This document shows, piece by piece, positions 20,738 through 30,014 of a DNA stretch of 64,000 nucleotides; positions within the stretch are counted from its first letter, which is position 1; each line of letters begins with the position of its first letter. Below the pieces are notes generated by a model. The model searched no databases. It saw only the letters and a program-made list of their open reading frames with translations, and was not told the origin of the DNA. Where the stretch lies: the NCBI RefSeq assembly GCF_031157375.1, contig NZ_JAVIFV010000005.1:1-64000 (forward strand), given 5' to 3'. The DNA is from Sphingosinicella sp. LHD-64. GTDB taxonomy: Bacteria > Pseudomonadota > Alphaproteobacteria > Sphingomonadales > Sphingomonadaceae. The position numbers and the translations under genes were made by a program.

Positions 20738-20973
20738 GCCTCATTCCCGACAGCGGGGCCGAAATCGATTTCCTCATGCCGGTTCTCGGGGGTGATGCCT
20801 TCGAGCAGCCATTCCAATGTCGTCGCCTGCGGCTTGGCCTTCTCGATCACGATCCGGCCATTTTCCTCGCGCACCTCGATCGGATCATCTGGCTTCAGCC
20901 CGGCAGCGTCGAGCGTGGCAGCCGGAATACGCACAGCCGCACTGTTACCCCATTTGCGCACATACATGTTCAT
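20731..20973 (-). CDS. mazE: MazE-type antitoxin (AbrB/SpoVT fold)
   Basis: Eighty-residue antitoxin. The N-terminal swapped-hairpin DNA-binding domain is typical: YVRKWGNSAAVRIPAATL, LKPDDPIEVREENGRIVIEKA. The C-terminal tail (LEWLLEGITPENRHEEIDFG) is the acidic part that blocks MazF. The start ATG at 20973 has GGAG seven bases upstream. The promoter TTGAAA-17 bp-TATCTA with a 19-bp palindrome over its -10 box indicates autoregulation. Confidence 0.92.
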   Translation of the reverse strand: MNMYVRKWGNSAAVRIPAATLDAAGLKPDDPIEVREENGRIVIEKAKPQATTLEWLLEGITPENRHEEIDFGPAVGNEAW

Positions 20974-20983
20974 GGCGATCTCC

Positions 20984-21024
20984 GTATCTACACTGTAGAT
21001 ACTCGATGGCACGCATCGTTTCAA
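20984..21024 (-). promoter_or_regulatory. mazEF promoter with autoregulatory palindrome
   Basis: On the minus strand TTGAAA (21019-21024) and TATCTA (20996-21001) are 17 bp apart. The dyad GTATCTACA-c-TGTAGATAC at 20984-21002 is perfect apart from its central base, and covers the -10 box and start site, as expected for binding by MazE or the MazEF complex. The ATG of mazE begins 11 bp downstream of the palindrome. Confidence 0.8.
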
Positions 21025-21054
21025 CCGGTGCCTGCACGCGCTAGACGGCAATTC

Positions 21055-21453
21055 ATGAAGCATATCGGTCAATGCCATTGCGGCGCGCTTCGCGTCTCTT
21101 TCGACACGAACAGGCCGCTCGTGCCACGTGCATGCCAATGCAGCTTCTGCCGTAAACATGGTGCGCGGACTGTGACCGACCCGGAGGGCCTGGCCATGCT
21201 GATCCTCGGCCCGAAGGCGAACCGCTATCGCTTCGCTTCGAAAACGACCGACTACATTTTGTGCGGCCGTTGCGGCGCCTATGTGGGCGCCGTCGCCGAG
21301 ATCGAACGCGCTACCTACGCCACGCTCAATCTCAACGCATTCGACGATCCGCGGCTGGACCTCACCGCCGCCCCGGTCGACTATGACGGCGAGAGCCCGG
21401 CGGAGAAGGCGGCGCGGCGCCGGGCGCGTTGGACGCCCGCCCGGCTCGCCTGA
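21055..21453 (+). CDS. GFA/CENP-V domain protein
   Basis: A 132-residue zinc protein of the glutathione-dependent formaldehyde-activating (GFA) family. Zinc ligands are visible as GQCHCGALRV, CQCSFCRKHGA and CGRCGAY. Some members accelerate formation of S-hydroxymethylglutathione, but many have unknown roles. Start ATG at 21055 with only a weak ribosome site. It is divergent from mazEF (81 bp between starts) and its stop abuts the stop of the VWA gene. Confidence 0.87.
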   Translation: MKHIGQCHCGALRVSFDTNRPLVPRACQCSFCRKHGARTVTDPEGLAMLILGPKANRYRFASKTTDYILCGRCGAYVGAVAEIERATYATLNLNAFDDPRLDLTAAPVDYDGESPAEKAARRRARWTPARLA

Positions 21454-23256
21454 TTACTTGCTCCCGCCGCCTGCGAGCCGCTGCCGTTCCGCCAGCCGCG
21501 TGAGGTCGACGAACTCCTGCCGCCACCAGTTACGCCCCGCACCTTCCTCCGCCAGCGCGCGCGCGTCGGCGAAGGTGAAGCGGCCCATATTGGTGTCGCC
21601 GCGCAGCAACTGCCCATAGGCCGCCACCGCCGCCGCGAAGGCGCTGTCGCCGGTCGGCTGCTGCGCGGTGCGGATCAGGCCGGCGCGCACCGGCTGCTCG
21701 ATGAGCCGCGACTGGTCCTCGCCCGGCAGTTTATACCTGAGGCGCAGGAACGCCATCTCGCCGGTCGGGTCGCCCGGCGGCTCGCGCCGCTGGTTCGCTT
21801 GGTAGCGACGGTCGGGCAGCCAGCCATAGGCGCCGAACGGCACGATCTCGTAGATCGCCGTCACCTGATGGCCTGCGCCGATCTCGCCCGCATCGACCGT
21901 GTCGTTGTCGAAATCCTCCTCGCGCAGCGCCCGGTTCTCGTAGCCGATCAGGCGGTATTCGCGGACATAGGCCGGGTTGAACTCGACCTGGATCTTCACG
22001 TCGTGGGCGATGGTGAAGAGGGTCGAGGCGAGCTCGTCGTCGAGCACCTTCTGCGCCTCGCGCGGGGAATCGATATAGGCATAGTTGCCGTTCCCGTGAT
22101 CGGCGATCTGCTCCATCATCGCTTCGTTGAAATTGCCCGTGCCGAAGCCCAATGTAGTCAGCGTGATCCCGCTCTCGCGTTCGCGCTCGACCATGTCGAT
22201 CAGCGCCTCGTTGTTCGAGATGCCGACATTGAAGTCGCCGTCGGTCGCCAGCACGACGCGGTTGATGCCGCCGTCGATCCTGCCCCGCCGCGCGGTCTGG
22301 TAGGCGAGCTGGATGCCTTCGGCCCCCGCGGTCGATCCGCCCGCCTTCAGCCGCGCCAGCGCCTCCATCACCACCTGCCGGCTGGAGGTCGGCGAGAGGA
22401 CGAGCCCCGCCGCGCCGGCATAGACGACGATCGACACCCGGTCCTGCCGTTGCATCCGGTTGGCGAGCAAGGCGAGCGAGCAGCGGACCAGCGGCAACTT
22501 GTCGATCGAATCCATCGATCCGGACACGTCGACCAGGAAGACAAGATTGGCCGGCGGCCGCTCGTTCCTCGGCAGGTCGTAGCCGCGCAGACCGACGCGC
22601 AGCAGCCGCGTGTCCGGATTCCACGGGGTCAGCGTCATGTCGGCATTGACGCTGAACGGTCGCGACCGGTCGGCCGGCCGCGGATAGTCGTAGCGGAAAT
22701 AGTTCAGCATTTCCTCGGTGCGCACCGCCGCCTGCGGCGGCAGCTGGCCCTGGTTCAGCATCCGCCGGACATTGGCGTAGGAGCCCGTATCGACGTCGAC
22801 CGAGAAGGTCGAGACCGGCGCATCGGCGACGGCCTGCACCGCGGCAACCTCCTCGCCATCATAGCGTTCCCGATTCTCGGGCTGAGGCGGCAGCGGCCGA
22901 TAGCGTGACTCGGGTGACGGCCGGGCGATGCGACCGCCCGTCACCGCGATCTGGTCCTCTGCCATCGTGCCGGAGACAGGCGGCGGCGGCGGAGGCGCCG
23001 ACGGCATGATGGTGGGCGGCGGGGCGTAGTTCGACTGGGGCCGAACCCCGCCCAGACGAGGGGTCCGGGTGAGCTGGCGGCCCTCATATTCGTCGCGGAA
23101 CGAGCCGTTGAGAAACGGCGCGCAGATCGTGTCGGGATTTTCCCCGCCGCGATCGCCGCGACGGTCCATCGGCTGGGCGGGCAGCGGCTCGACGGGAGTT
23201 GGAGGAAGTCCGCTGATCAACAAGGCGGACATGGTGGCCAGGACGAAAGCACGCAT
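21454..23256 (-). CDS. VWA-domain protein (YfbK-like, with DUF3520-type tail)
   Basis: Exported 600-residue protein. A signal segment is followed by a Pro-rich linker (MPSAPPPPPPVSG), then the von Willebrand N-terminal domain (STFSVDVDTGSYANVRRMLNQG, EEMLNYFRYDYP), the VWA domain with an intact MIDAS (LVFLVDVSGSMD, and VLATDGDFNVG), and a C-terminal DUF3520-type region. Such proteins probably bind partners through a metal ion in the periplasm; function is unknown. The ATG at 23256 is at ideal distance from GGGGAGG; a GTG two codons earlier is less likely. Confidence 0.86.
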   Translation of the reverse strand: MRAFVLATMSALLISGLPPTPVEPLPAQPMDRRGDRGGENPDTICAPFLNGSFRDEYEGRQLTRTPRLGGVRPQSNYAPPPTIMPSAPPPPPPVSGTMAEDQIAVTGGRIARPSPESRYRPLPPQPENRERYDGEEVAAVQAVADAPVSTFSVDVDTGSYANVRRMLNQGQLPPQAAVRTEEMLNYFRYDYPRPADRSRPFSVNADMTLTPWNPDTRLLRVGLRGYDLPRNERPPANLVFLVDVSGSMDSIDKLPLVRCSLALLANRMQRQDRVSIVVYAGAAGLVLSPTSSRQVVMEALARLKAGGSTAGAEGIQLAYQTARRGRIDGGINRVVLATDGDFNVGISNNEALIDMVERERESGITLTTLGFGTGNFNEAMMEQIADHGNGNYAYIDSPREAQKVLDDELASTLFTIAHDVKIQVEFNPAYVREYRLIGYENRALREEDFDNDTVDAGEIGAGHQVTAIYEIVPFGAYGWLPDRRYQANQRREPPGDPTGEMAFLRLRYKLPGEDQSRLIEQPVRAGLIRTAQQPTGDSAFAAAVAAYGQLLRGDTNMGRFTFADARALAEEGAGRNWWRQEFVDLTRLAERQRLAGGGSK

Positions 23257-23355
23257 CGTCACCTCCCCGACAGTGATGTGACAGAATCACATGAGTCGGG
23301 ATGAACCGCGACTGAACCCCGTTTCGGAACGGCTGGTCGCGGCTTCGCGTCTCCT

Positions 23356-23438
23356 CGTCATTGCGAGCGAAGCGAAGCAATCCAGTTCAGCGTCAGGGCA
23401 GGCTGGATTGCTTCGTCGCTGCGCTCCTCGCAATGACG
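23356..23438. repeat. Palindromic intergenic repeat, cgtcattgcgag family, copy 1
   Basis: An 83-bp element with terminal inverted repeats: it opens with CGTCATTGCGAGCGAAGCGA and closes with the complement ending CGCAATGACG. Internal arms AAGCAATCCAG and CTGGATTGCTT also pair. A second copy with the same ends lies at 56762-56844. It lies between the starts of the VWA gene and the stop of the P1 peptidase gene. Confidence 0.85.
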
Positions 23439-23459
23439 ACGGATCGGATCTGAACGCCT

Positions 23460-24596
<1,137 letters not shown>

Positions 24597-24600
24597 GTCC

Positions 24601-24702
24601 TCATCCCAGACTGAGCAGGCATAGCCCGACCAACAGCACGATTGCGAGCATCGCGATCAGCAGCGGCAGGCGGCCATCGCCGTAGAACCTCATGAACATC
24701 AT
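24601..24702 (-). CDS. 33-residue membrane micropeptide
   Basis: A small ORF with a strong GGAGGAG ribosome site. It encodes a positively charged N-terminus (MMFMRFYGDGRLP) and one hydrophobic helix (LLIAMLAIVLLVGLCLL), then a short tail, so a single-pass membrane peptide is expected. Its ATG overlaps the TGA of the RHH gene (ATGA), and its stop is 4 bp before the P1 peptidase ATG. This tight spacing, RBS and clean helix are the reasons I call it. Function unknown; it may act with the SPFH membrane protein of the same operon. Confidence 0.65.
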   Translation of the reverse strand: MMFMRFYGDGRLPLLIAMLAIVLLVGLCLLSLG

Positions 24703-24899
24703 TTCTCCTCCTCTTTCCTCGGCCGCCCGCGCGGACGGGCTTCGGGCGGGGCGACCTTGACGCCGCGCCGGGCGAGCGCCTCGCGCAGCAGCACCTCGAT
24801 CTCCGCATTGACGCTGCGGAACTCGGCCGCGGCGCAGCGTTCCAGCGCGTCCCAGAGCGCCGGCTCGATGCGCAGTGGAAAGGCCTTCTTCGGCGCCAC
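24699..24899 (-). CDS. Arc/MetJ-type ribbon-helix-helix DNA-binding protein
   Basis: Sixty-six residues from a GTG start. The pattern KKAFPLRIEPALWDALERCAAAEFRSVNAEIEVLLREAL is a ribbon-helix-helix fold: a short beta strand with alternating basic residues, then two helices. The basic tail (RPRGRPRKEEEK) contains an AT-hook-like RPRGRPRK core that could grip AT-rich minor grooves. Such proteins usually repress their own operon; the AT-rich repeat region upstream of the SPFH gene (25883-25907) is a likely target. It starts 8 bp after the SPFH stop. Confidence 0.78.
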   Translation of the reverse strand: MAPKKAFPLRIEPALWDALERCAAAEFRSVNAEIEVLLREALARRGVKVAPPEARPRGRPRKEEEK

Positions 24900-24907
24900 G
24901 CCCGATC

Positions 24908-25864
24908 CTACTGGTAGAGCGAGCCCGCGTTCACTACCGGCTGGGTGTCGCGCTCGCCGCAGAGCACCACCATGAGGTTCGAGACCATCGCCGCCTTGCG
25001 CTCGTCGTCGAGCTCGACGACCTGTTTCTCGGACAGCATCTGGAGCGCGGTCTCGACCATCGATACGGCGCCGGTGACGAGCTTCTGCCGCGCCGCGATC
25101 ACGGCCTCGGCCTGCTGGCGGCGCAGCATCGCCTGGGCGATCTCGGCGGCATAGGCGAGATGGGTGAGGCGGGCTTCGTCGACGGTGATGCCGGCGCGGC
25201 CGACGCGCTCCTGCAGCTCGCGCTCCAGATCCTCGGCCACCGCCTCGGCATCGCCGCGCAGCGTCACCTCCTTGTGCTCGATGTCGTCATAGGGATATTT
25301 GCCGGCGATCGCCCGCACCGCGCTCTCGATCTGGATCTCGACGAACTCGAGATAATTGTCGACATCGTAGAGCGCCTGCGCGGTGTCGGTGACACGCCAG
25401 ACCACGTTGGCGGCGATCTCGATCGGATTGCCGCGCTGGTCGTTCACCTTCAGCCGGTCCGACGTCAGGTTGTGGATACGGGTCGAGATCTTCTGGCGGG
25501 TGAGCCAGGGCAGCACCCAGCGGAGGCCCGGATTCCGGTCGGTACCCCGATATGCGCCGAACAGCAGGATCGCGGCCGCCTGGTTGGGCTGCAGCAGGTA
25601 GAAGCCGGGGCAGATGAGCCCGAACGCGATCGCGCCAGCCACGACGAACGTGATCCCGAGGCCGATATTGCCGCCGGACACGGCTTCGCCGGCGAGGTCG
25701 ATCTGCTCGCCGCCCGTTGCGATCAGCTCGATCAGGCCGAAGACGATGGCGGCGATCGCAACGAGCCCGGCCAGCAGCATCACATAGCCGTTGCTCGTCA
25801 TGGCCGGCCGTTCGCGCGAACGGCTGAGGGCGACGGGGCCGGCCTGTTCCACTGTGCTCATCAT
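24908..25864 (-). CDS. SPFH/band-7 domain membrane protein
   Basis: A 318-residue stomatin/flotillin-like scaffold. Two N-terminal membrane segments (about residues 25-47 and 68-88) precede the SPFH core: [67 protein letters not shown]-terminal helical part ([24 protein letters not shown]) probably forms coiled coils for oligomerisation. SPFH proteins organise membrane microdomains and protease complexes. Two adjacent ATGs exist; GGGAGG suits the second (25861) slightly better. First gene of the operon with RHH, micropeptide and P1 peptidase genes. Confidence 0.87.
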   Translation of the reverse strand: MMSTVEQAGPVALSRSRERPAMTSNGYVMLLAGLVAIAAIVFGLIELIATGGEQIDLAGEAVSGGNIGLGITFVVAGAIAFGLICPGFYLLQPNQAAAILLFGAYRGTDRNPGLRWVLPWLTRQKISTRIHNLTSDRLKVNDQRGNPIEIAANVVWRVTDTAQALYDVDNYLEFVEIQIESAVRAIAGKYPYDDIEHKEVTLRGDAEAVAEDLERELQERVGRAGITVDEARLTHLAYAAEIAQAMLRRQQAEAVIAARQKLVTGAVSMVETALQMLSEKQVVELDDERKAAMVSNLMVVLCGERDTQPVVNAGSLYQ

Positions 25865-25882
25865 GTCCTCCCAGGGTGAATA

Positions 25883-25918
25883 TATGATATCATAATTAAA
25901 TCATCGATCGTTGCGCAA
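25883..25918 (-). promoter_or_regulatory. AT-rich promoter/operator of the SPFH operon
   Basis: Unusually AT-rich for this genome. It contains the perfect palindrome TATGATATCATA (25883-25894) and a repeated ATCAT at 25889 and 25900, 11 bp apart, the spacing that ribbon-helix-helix dimers favour. On the minus strand TATGAT (25889-25894) lies 18 bp from TTGCGC (25913-25918), a plausible sigma-70 promoter. Control by the operon's own RHH protein is inferred. Confidence 0.5.
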
Positions 25919-26031
25919 GCGGAATCTGCCGGAAAGCGCCCTGGGGCGATTTGTGGCGGGCGCCGCTTCTGCTAGAGGCCAGCGCGGCGCAATCCGAGGG
26001 CCTGTCGCCTCACCGTCTTAGGAGCTTACCG

Positions 26032-26970
26032 ATGTCGGCATCCGATTCCCGCCCGGCCTGGCGCCTCGTCATCCATGGCGGCGCCGGCATGATCGAACGC
26101 GATCGGGTGAGTGCCGGAGAAGATCGGGCGATCCGCACGGCCCTCAACCATGCGTTGGAGACAGGCACGGCGGTCCTCGCGGGCGGGGGCGCTGCGCTCG
26201 ATGCGGTCGAGGCGGCGGTCTCTGCGCTCGAGGACGATCCGCATTTCAACGCCGGCCACGGCTCGGTCTTCACCTGGGAGGGCGCGATCGAGATGGACGC
26301 CGCGGTCATGGACGGTCGCGACCGCAACGCCGGCGCGGTCTCCGGCGTCACCGCGACGCGCAATCCGGTCCGTCTCGCCCGCGCGGTGATGGAGGAGAGC
26401 CCGCACGTCTTCCTGAGCCGCGAAGGCGCCGACCTCTTCTCGGTCCGGCAGGGCCTGCCGCAGGTGCCGCCCGATTATTTCGAGACCGCAGAGCGCCGTC
26501 GCCAGCTCGACGAGCTGCGCGCCCGGCCGGAATCGGAGCATTCCGCCCTGCACCTCAAATATGGCACGGTCGGCGCAGTCGCGCTCGACACGGCGGGCAA
26601 TCTCGCCGCCGCGACCTCGACCGGCGGCCTCACCGGCAAGCGTTGGGGACGGATCGGCGATTCGCCGCTCATCGGTGCGGGCACCTACGCCGACAACCGC
26701 GCCTGCGCGGTCTCGGCGACCGGGGCCGGGGAGTATTTCATCCGCGCGGGCGTCGCCCACGAGATTTGCGCCCGGCTGCGGCTGCTGGGCGGCGACGCCA
26801 GGGCGGTTGCGGATGCGGTGATGGCTGACGTCAAGGCGCTGGGCGGCAGCGGTGGCGTGATCGTCGTCACGCCGCGCGGCGAGGGCATCTGGAGCTTCAA
26901 CACGCCCGGCATGTATCGCGGCGAGGCTTCGCCGGATGGCCGTTCGGTCGCGCTCTACGGCGACGATTAA
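26032..26970 (+). CDS. Isoaspartyl peptidase / type III L-asparaginase
   Basis: Ntn-hydrolase that cleaves isoaspartyl dipeptides and L-asparagine. VIHGGAG opens the fold, NAGHGSVF and MDAAVMDG are typical, and the self-cleavage site lies in KYGTVGAVALD with Thr179 as the new N-terminal nucleophile. The later TSTGGLTGKRWGRIGDSPLIGAGTYAD block is also diagnostic. 312 residues. I use the ATG at 26032 behind TTAGGAGC rather than upstream in-frame codons. It is divergent from the SPFH operon and converges on the LytTR gene. Confidence 0.93.
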   Translation: MSASDSRPAWRLVIHGGAGMIERDRVSAGEDRAIRTALNHALETGTAVLAGGGAALDAVEAAVSALEDDPHFNAGHGSVFTWEGAIEMDAAVMDGRDRNAGAVSGVTATRNPVRLARAVMEESPHVFLSREGADLFSVRQGLPQVPPDYFETAERRRQLDELRARPESEHSALHLKYGTVGAVALDTAGNLAAATSTGGLTGKRWGRIGDSPLIGAGTYADNRACAVSATGAGEYFIRAGVAHEICARLRLLGGDARAVADAVMADVKALGGSGGVIVVTPRGEGIWSFNTPGMYRGEASPDGRSVALYGDD

Positions 26971-26973
26971 GGC

Positions 26974-27801
26974 TCAGATCGCCAGCGGATAGCGCCGGCT
27001 GCCCTTGAGCGCTTCGCCGCTCTCCAGCACGACCTCATAGTCCCCGCTCTGATTGCCCGCGATCCGGCGGATGGCACCCCGCCGGACGAGCCGGGTGCGA
27101 TGGATGCGCACGAAGCCGTGACCGGCAAGCGCGGCTTCGACGCCGGCGAGGGTCGCCCGGTGAAGGAGCGTCCAGCCCCGCCAGCGTATCTCGACATAAT
27201 TGGCTGCCGAGGTGACGTGGTCGATCTCGTCGATCGGCACCTGATGAAGAACGGCGCCATCCCGAACCGCAAGCATCGGCCGTTCGTCCGGCCGCGTCGA
27301 CGCAGCGCGCCGCGGCACGAGCCACTGGATCAGGGCGAAGACCAGCACGAAGCCGACCGTCGTCGCGACGTCCTTGCGATATTCGTAGAGCAATGCGCCC
27401 CAGATGTCGTTTGCGAACACGTAGGTGTGGCCGGCGGCCCAGTAGATGAGCTTGCGCAGGGCCACCATTCCCGCGACGTGAATCGCGGAGACCGGAGCGG
27501 TGATGGCGGCGACACCGATCGCCACCAGGGGCCAGCTGAGCCGGCGTTGCCGCGCCCAGGAAACCGCCCGCCAGATCAGAGGTGCGAGCCCGCACCAGAC
27601 GATCGCGCTCGAAATCTCCCAACTCCAGGCTTCCCATCGGTGGAATCCCCGATCGCCGTGCTCGGCGATCGTCGATGTCGCGTTCGCCATCACGTTCACG
27701 GTGAGGAACAGGACCAGCACCAGCCAGCCGAGTGTGGCCGGCGCGATTCCGCTCGTCCCAGCCCCCTCGCCGCTCGTCCCAGGCCGATTCTCGTCCGTCA
27801 C
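26974..27801 (-). CDS. Membrane-anchored LytTR-type DNA-binding regulator
   Basis: Four predicted membrane helices fill the N-terminal 160 residues (LGWLVLVLFLTVNVMA; ISSAIVWCGLAPLIW; PLVAIGVAAITAPVS; TTVGFVLVFALIQWL). The C-terminal 100 residues are a LytTR domain (VPIDEIDHVTSAANYVEIRW, FVRIHRTRLV, YEVVLESGEALKGSRRY). The start is GTG at 27801. Its direct membrane tethering without a histidine kinase suggests it senses something in the membrane. It is divergent from an acyltransferase gene, a common pairing, and probably regulates it. Confidence 0.83.
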   Translation of the reverse strand: MTDENRPGTSGEGAGTSGIAPATLGWLVLVLFLTVNVMANATSTIAEHGDRGFHRWEAWSWEISSAIVWCGLAPLIWRAVSWARQRRLSWPLVAIGVAAITAPVSAIHVAGMVALRKLIYWAAGHTYVFANDIWGALLYEYRKDVATTVGFVLVFALIQWLVPRRAASTRPDERPMLAVRDGAVLHQVPIDEIDHVTSAANYVEIRWRGWTLLHRATLAGVEAALAGHGFVRIHRTRLVRRGAIRRIAGNQSGDYEVVLESGEALKGSRRYPLAI

Positions 27802-27898
27802 GCCGCCGCCGCTTCCCGTCCCTTGCCGCTCGCGCTGCCCGATGCGTCCGGTTTAGCCGCCTGATCCGCAACCGCAACAGCAAGTGAGGGGTGCGAAC

Positions 27899-29077
27899 AT
27901 GACGACGCAACGGCATTACGGAATGGACTGGCTCAGGATCGGTGCGTTCGGGCTGCTGATCCTCTATCATATCGGCATGTATTTCGTGCCTTGGGGCTGG
28001 CACGTGAAGATCGCCGCGCCGCTGGACTGGACGCAGGTTCCGATGATGGCCGTCAATCCGTGGCGGCTCGGGCTGCTGTTCGTCGTCTCCGGCTTCGCCA
28101 GCCACGCCCTGTTCTCGCGCATGCGCGGACCGGGGGAGTTCGTGACATCGCGCACGGCACGGCTGCTCATTCCGCTCGTCGCCGGAATGGTGATCATCAT
28201 CCCGGCCCAGCCGTGGGTCGAGCTGATGTTCAAGCATGGCTACACGCACGGCTTCGCGCATTTCTGGCTGCACGACTATTTCCGGTTCGACGCTGCGCTC
28301 GGCGGGATCGCGCTCCCGACCTGGAACCACCTCTGGTTCGTCGTCTATCTCTGGGTCTATTCGCTCCTGCTCGGGGCGATGCTCTGGATCATTCCGGAAC
28401 GTGTCCGCGCCGCCATCGCCGCGGGATTCGGGCGCGCGCTGTCCGGCTGGCTGATACTCATCGTGCCGATCCTGCTGCTCGCCTTCCAGGAGTTCATCCT
28501 GCTTCCGGGTACGGATATGACGCATGCGCTGATCGGCGACTGGGCGGCGCATGTCCTCTTCTTCCCGATGTTTCTGTTCGGCTATCTGCTGATGGGCAGC
28601 GAACGCCTCTGGGCGGCGATCCGGACGCACTGGCGGCCGATCGGCCTGCTCGCGATCGCGGGCTATGCCGCCTCCGTCGCGGTCGAGCTGGGCTGGAGCC
28701 TCGTCCCGGCCGGCTGGGGATACGGTGTCTATGAAGTCGCACGCATGTTCCAGGGCTGGGGCGCGATCGTGGCGTTGATCGGGCTGGCCGACCGCTATCT
28801 CGATCGCGACCTCCCGGCGCGCCCGATGCTGACCGAGGCGGTCTTTCCCTTCTACATCATCCACCAGACGACGATCGTGCTGCTCGGTTGGTGGCTGATC
28901 GGCCGCGGCTATGCGCCGGGCCTGCAGTTCGCCATCCTGCTCGTTGCCACGGTCGCGTCCTGCTGGGCCTTCTACCTGGCCGGGCGCGAGATCGGCTGGC
29001 TGCGCCCGCTGATCGGCCTCAAGCCCTGCAAGCGGGCCGCCCCGGTACCGGCCGCGCCGCAGGCACAATCGCTGTAG
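27899..29077 (+). CDS. Acyltransferase-3 family integral membrane protein
   Basis: About ten membrane helices over 392 residues. The N-terminal GMDWLRIGAFGLLILYHIGMYF carries the family's conserved D/R and histidine in helix 1, and FVVSGFASHALFSRM and PTWNHLWFVVYLWVYSLLLG are typical. Such enzymes move acyl or succinyl groups onto cell-surface glycans or lipids such as OPG (OpgC/MdoC type). ATG at 27899 is chosen, with AGGGG upstream. It shares a 97-bp promoter region with the LytTR regulator. Confidence 0.84.
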   Translation: MTTQRHYGMDWLRIGAFGLLILYHIGMYFVPWGWHVKIAAPLDWTQVPMMAVNPWRLGLLFVVSGFASHALFSRMRGPGEFVTSRTARLLIPLVAGMVIIIPAQPWVELMFKHGYTHGFAHFWLHDYFRFDAALGGIALPTWNHLWFVVYLWVYSLLLGAMLWIIPERVRAAIAAGFGRALSGWLILIVPILLLAFQEFILLPGTDMTHALIGDWAAHVLFFPMFLFGYLLMGSERLWAAIRTHWRPIGLLAIAGYAASVAVELGWSLVPAGWGYGVYEVARMFQGWGAIVALIGLADRYLDRDLPARPMLTEAVFPFYIIHQTTIVLLGWWLIGRGYAPGLQFAILLVATVASCWAFYLAGREIGWLRPLIGLKPCKRAAPVPAAPQAQSL

Positions 29078-29109
29078 CGGCCGTCACCGAGGATGCGTAT
29101 GGCGCCGGC

Positions 29110-30006
29110 ATGCGCATCCTCCGGTACCTGCTTCCGCTGCTCGTCGCCTTCTCGCTCACCTCCCCCGCCGCCGCCTATTGGGACTATGGCCACCAGGTCG
29201 TGGCGCGGATCGCGTGGCTGAACATCCGGCCCGAGACCCGGGCCGAGCTTGGCCGGCTGATGCGCCAGTCCCGGCTGCTCGACACGCCGACCTGCCCGGC
29301 GCGGACGATCGAGGAGGTGAGCGTCTGGCCGGACTGCATCAAGTCGCTCGGCGAGCGGTTCAGCTACAGCGCATCCTGGCACTACCAGAATGTCGACATC
29401 TGCCGGCCGTTCGATCCGGACTCCGCCTGCCGCGACGGCAATTGCGTCTCCGTCCAGATCGAACGCAACGCACGCCTGCTCGCCGATCGATCGGTGCCGG
29501 CGCGCGAACGGCTGATGGCGCTGGCCTTCCTCGTCCATTTCGTCGGCGACCTCCACCAGCCGATGCACGCCGGCGACCATGGCGATCTCGGTGGCAACCG
29601 GGTGGCGGTGAGCTACGGGATCATCGCGGGGCGCACCAACCTCCACCTCGCCTGGGACGGCTATGTCGCGGAACGCGCGATCACCACCCCGCCCGGCAGT
29701 GCCGACGGCATTCTTTCGGAGCTGAGCGACGCCGACAAGGCGGCGATGAAGGGCGGCAGCATCGACGACTGGGCACGGGAGAATTGGGAGATCGCCCGCG
29801 ACACCGCCTATCGCACGGTCAATCCGGACCCGTGCGGGCCGGAGGCCGCGGAGCGCCCGATGATCACCGAAGCAATCACGCGCAGCCTGATCCCGGTCGT
29901 GCGCCGGCAGGTGGCCCGCGGCGGCCTGCGCCTCGCCCGCATGCTGGACGAGGCGTTCGCGCCCGATTCACCATGGCGGCATGCCGCGGCGCGCCGTCGC
30001 CGCTGA
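29110..30006 (+). CDS. S1/P1-type zinc nuclease, secreted
   Basis: Secreted nuclease that degrades single-stranded DNA and RNA or 3'-nucleotides. After the signal peptide (MRILRYLLPLLVAFSLTSPAAA) the mature chain begins near YWDYGH, whose tryptophan/histidine bind zinc. Further zinc-ligand motifs are visible: ASWHYQNVD, FLVHFVGDLHQPMHAGD, and NLHLAWDGYV. 298 residues, close to the bacterial family length. ATG at 29110 begins 32 bp after the acyltransferase stop, so the two may share a transcript. Confidence 0.9.
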   Translation: MRILRYLLPLLVAFSLTSPAAAYWDYGHQVVARIAWLNIRPETRAELGRLMRQSRLLDTPTCPARTIEEVSVWPDCIKSLGERFSYSASWHYQNVDICRPFDPDSACRDGNCVSVQIERNARLLADRSVPARERLMALAFLVHFVGDLHQPMHAGDHGDLGGNRVAVSYGIIAGRTNLHLAWDGYVAERAITTPPGSADGILSELSDADKAAMKGGSIDDWARENWEIARDTAYRTVNPDPCGPEAAERPMITEAITRSLIPVVRRQVARGGLRLARMLDEAFAPDSPWRHAAARRRR

Positions 30007-30014
30007 ACGCTGCG

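Noticed and set aside
27035-29068. A minus-strand frame of about 680 codons opposite the acyltransferase gene
   Set aside because: His/Arg/Asp-rich shadow; the acyltransferase membrane helices on the other strand are convincing.
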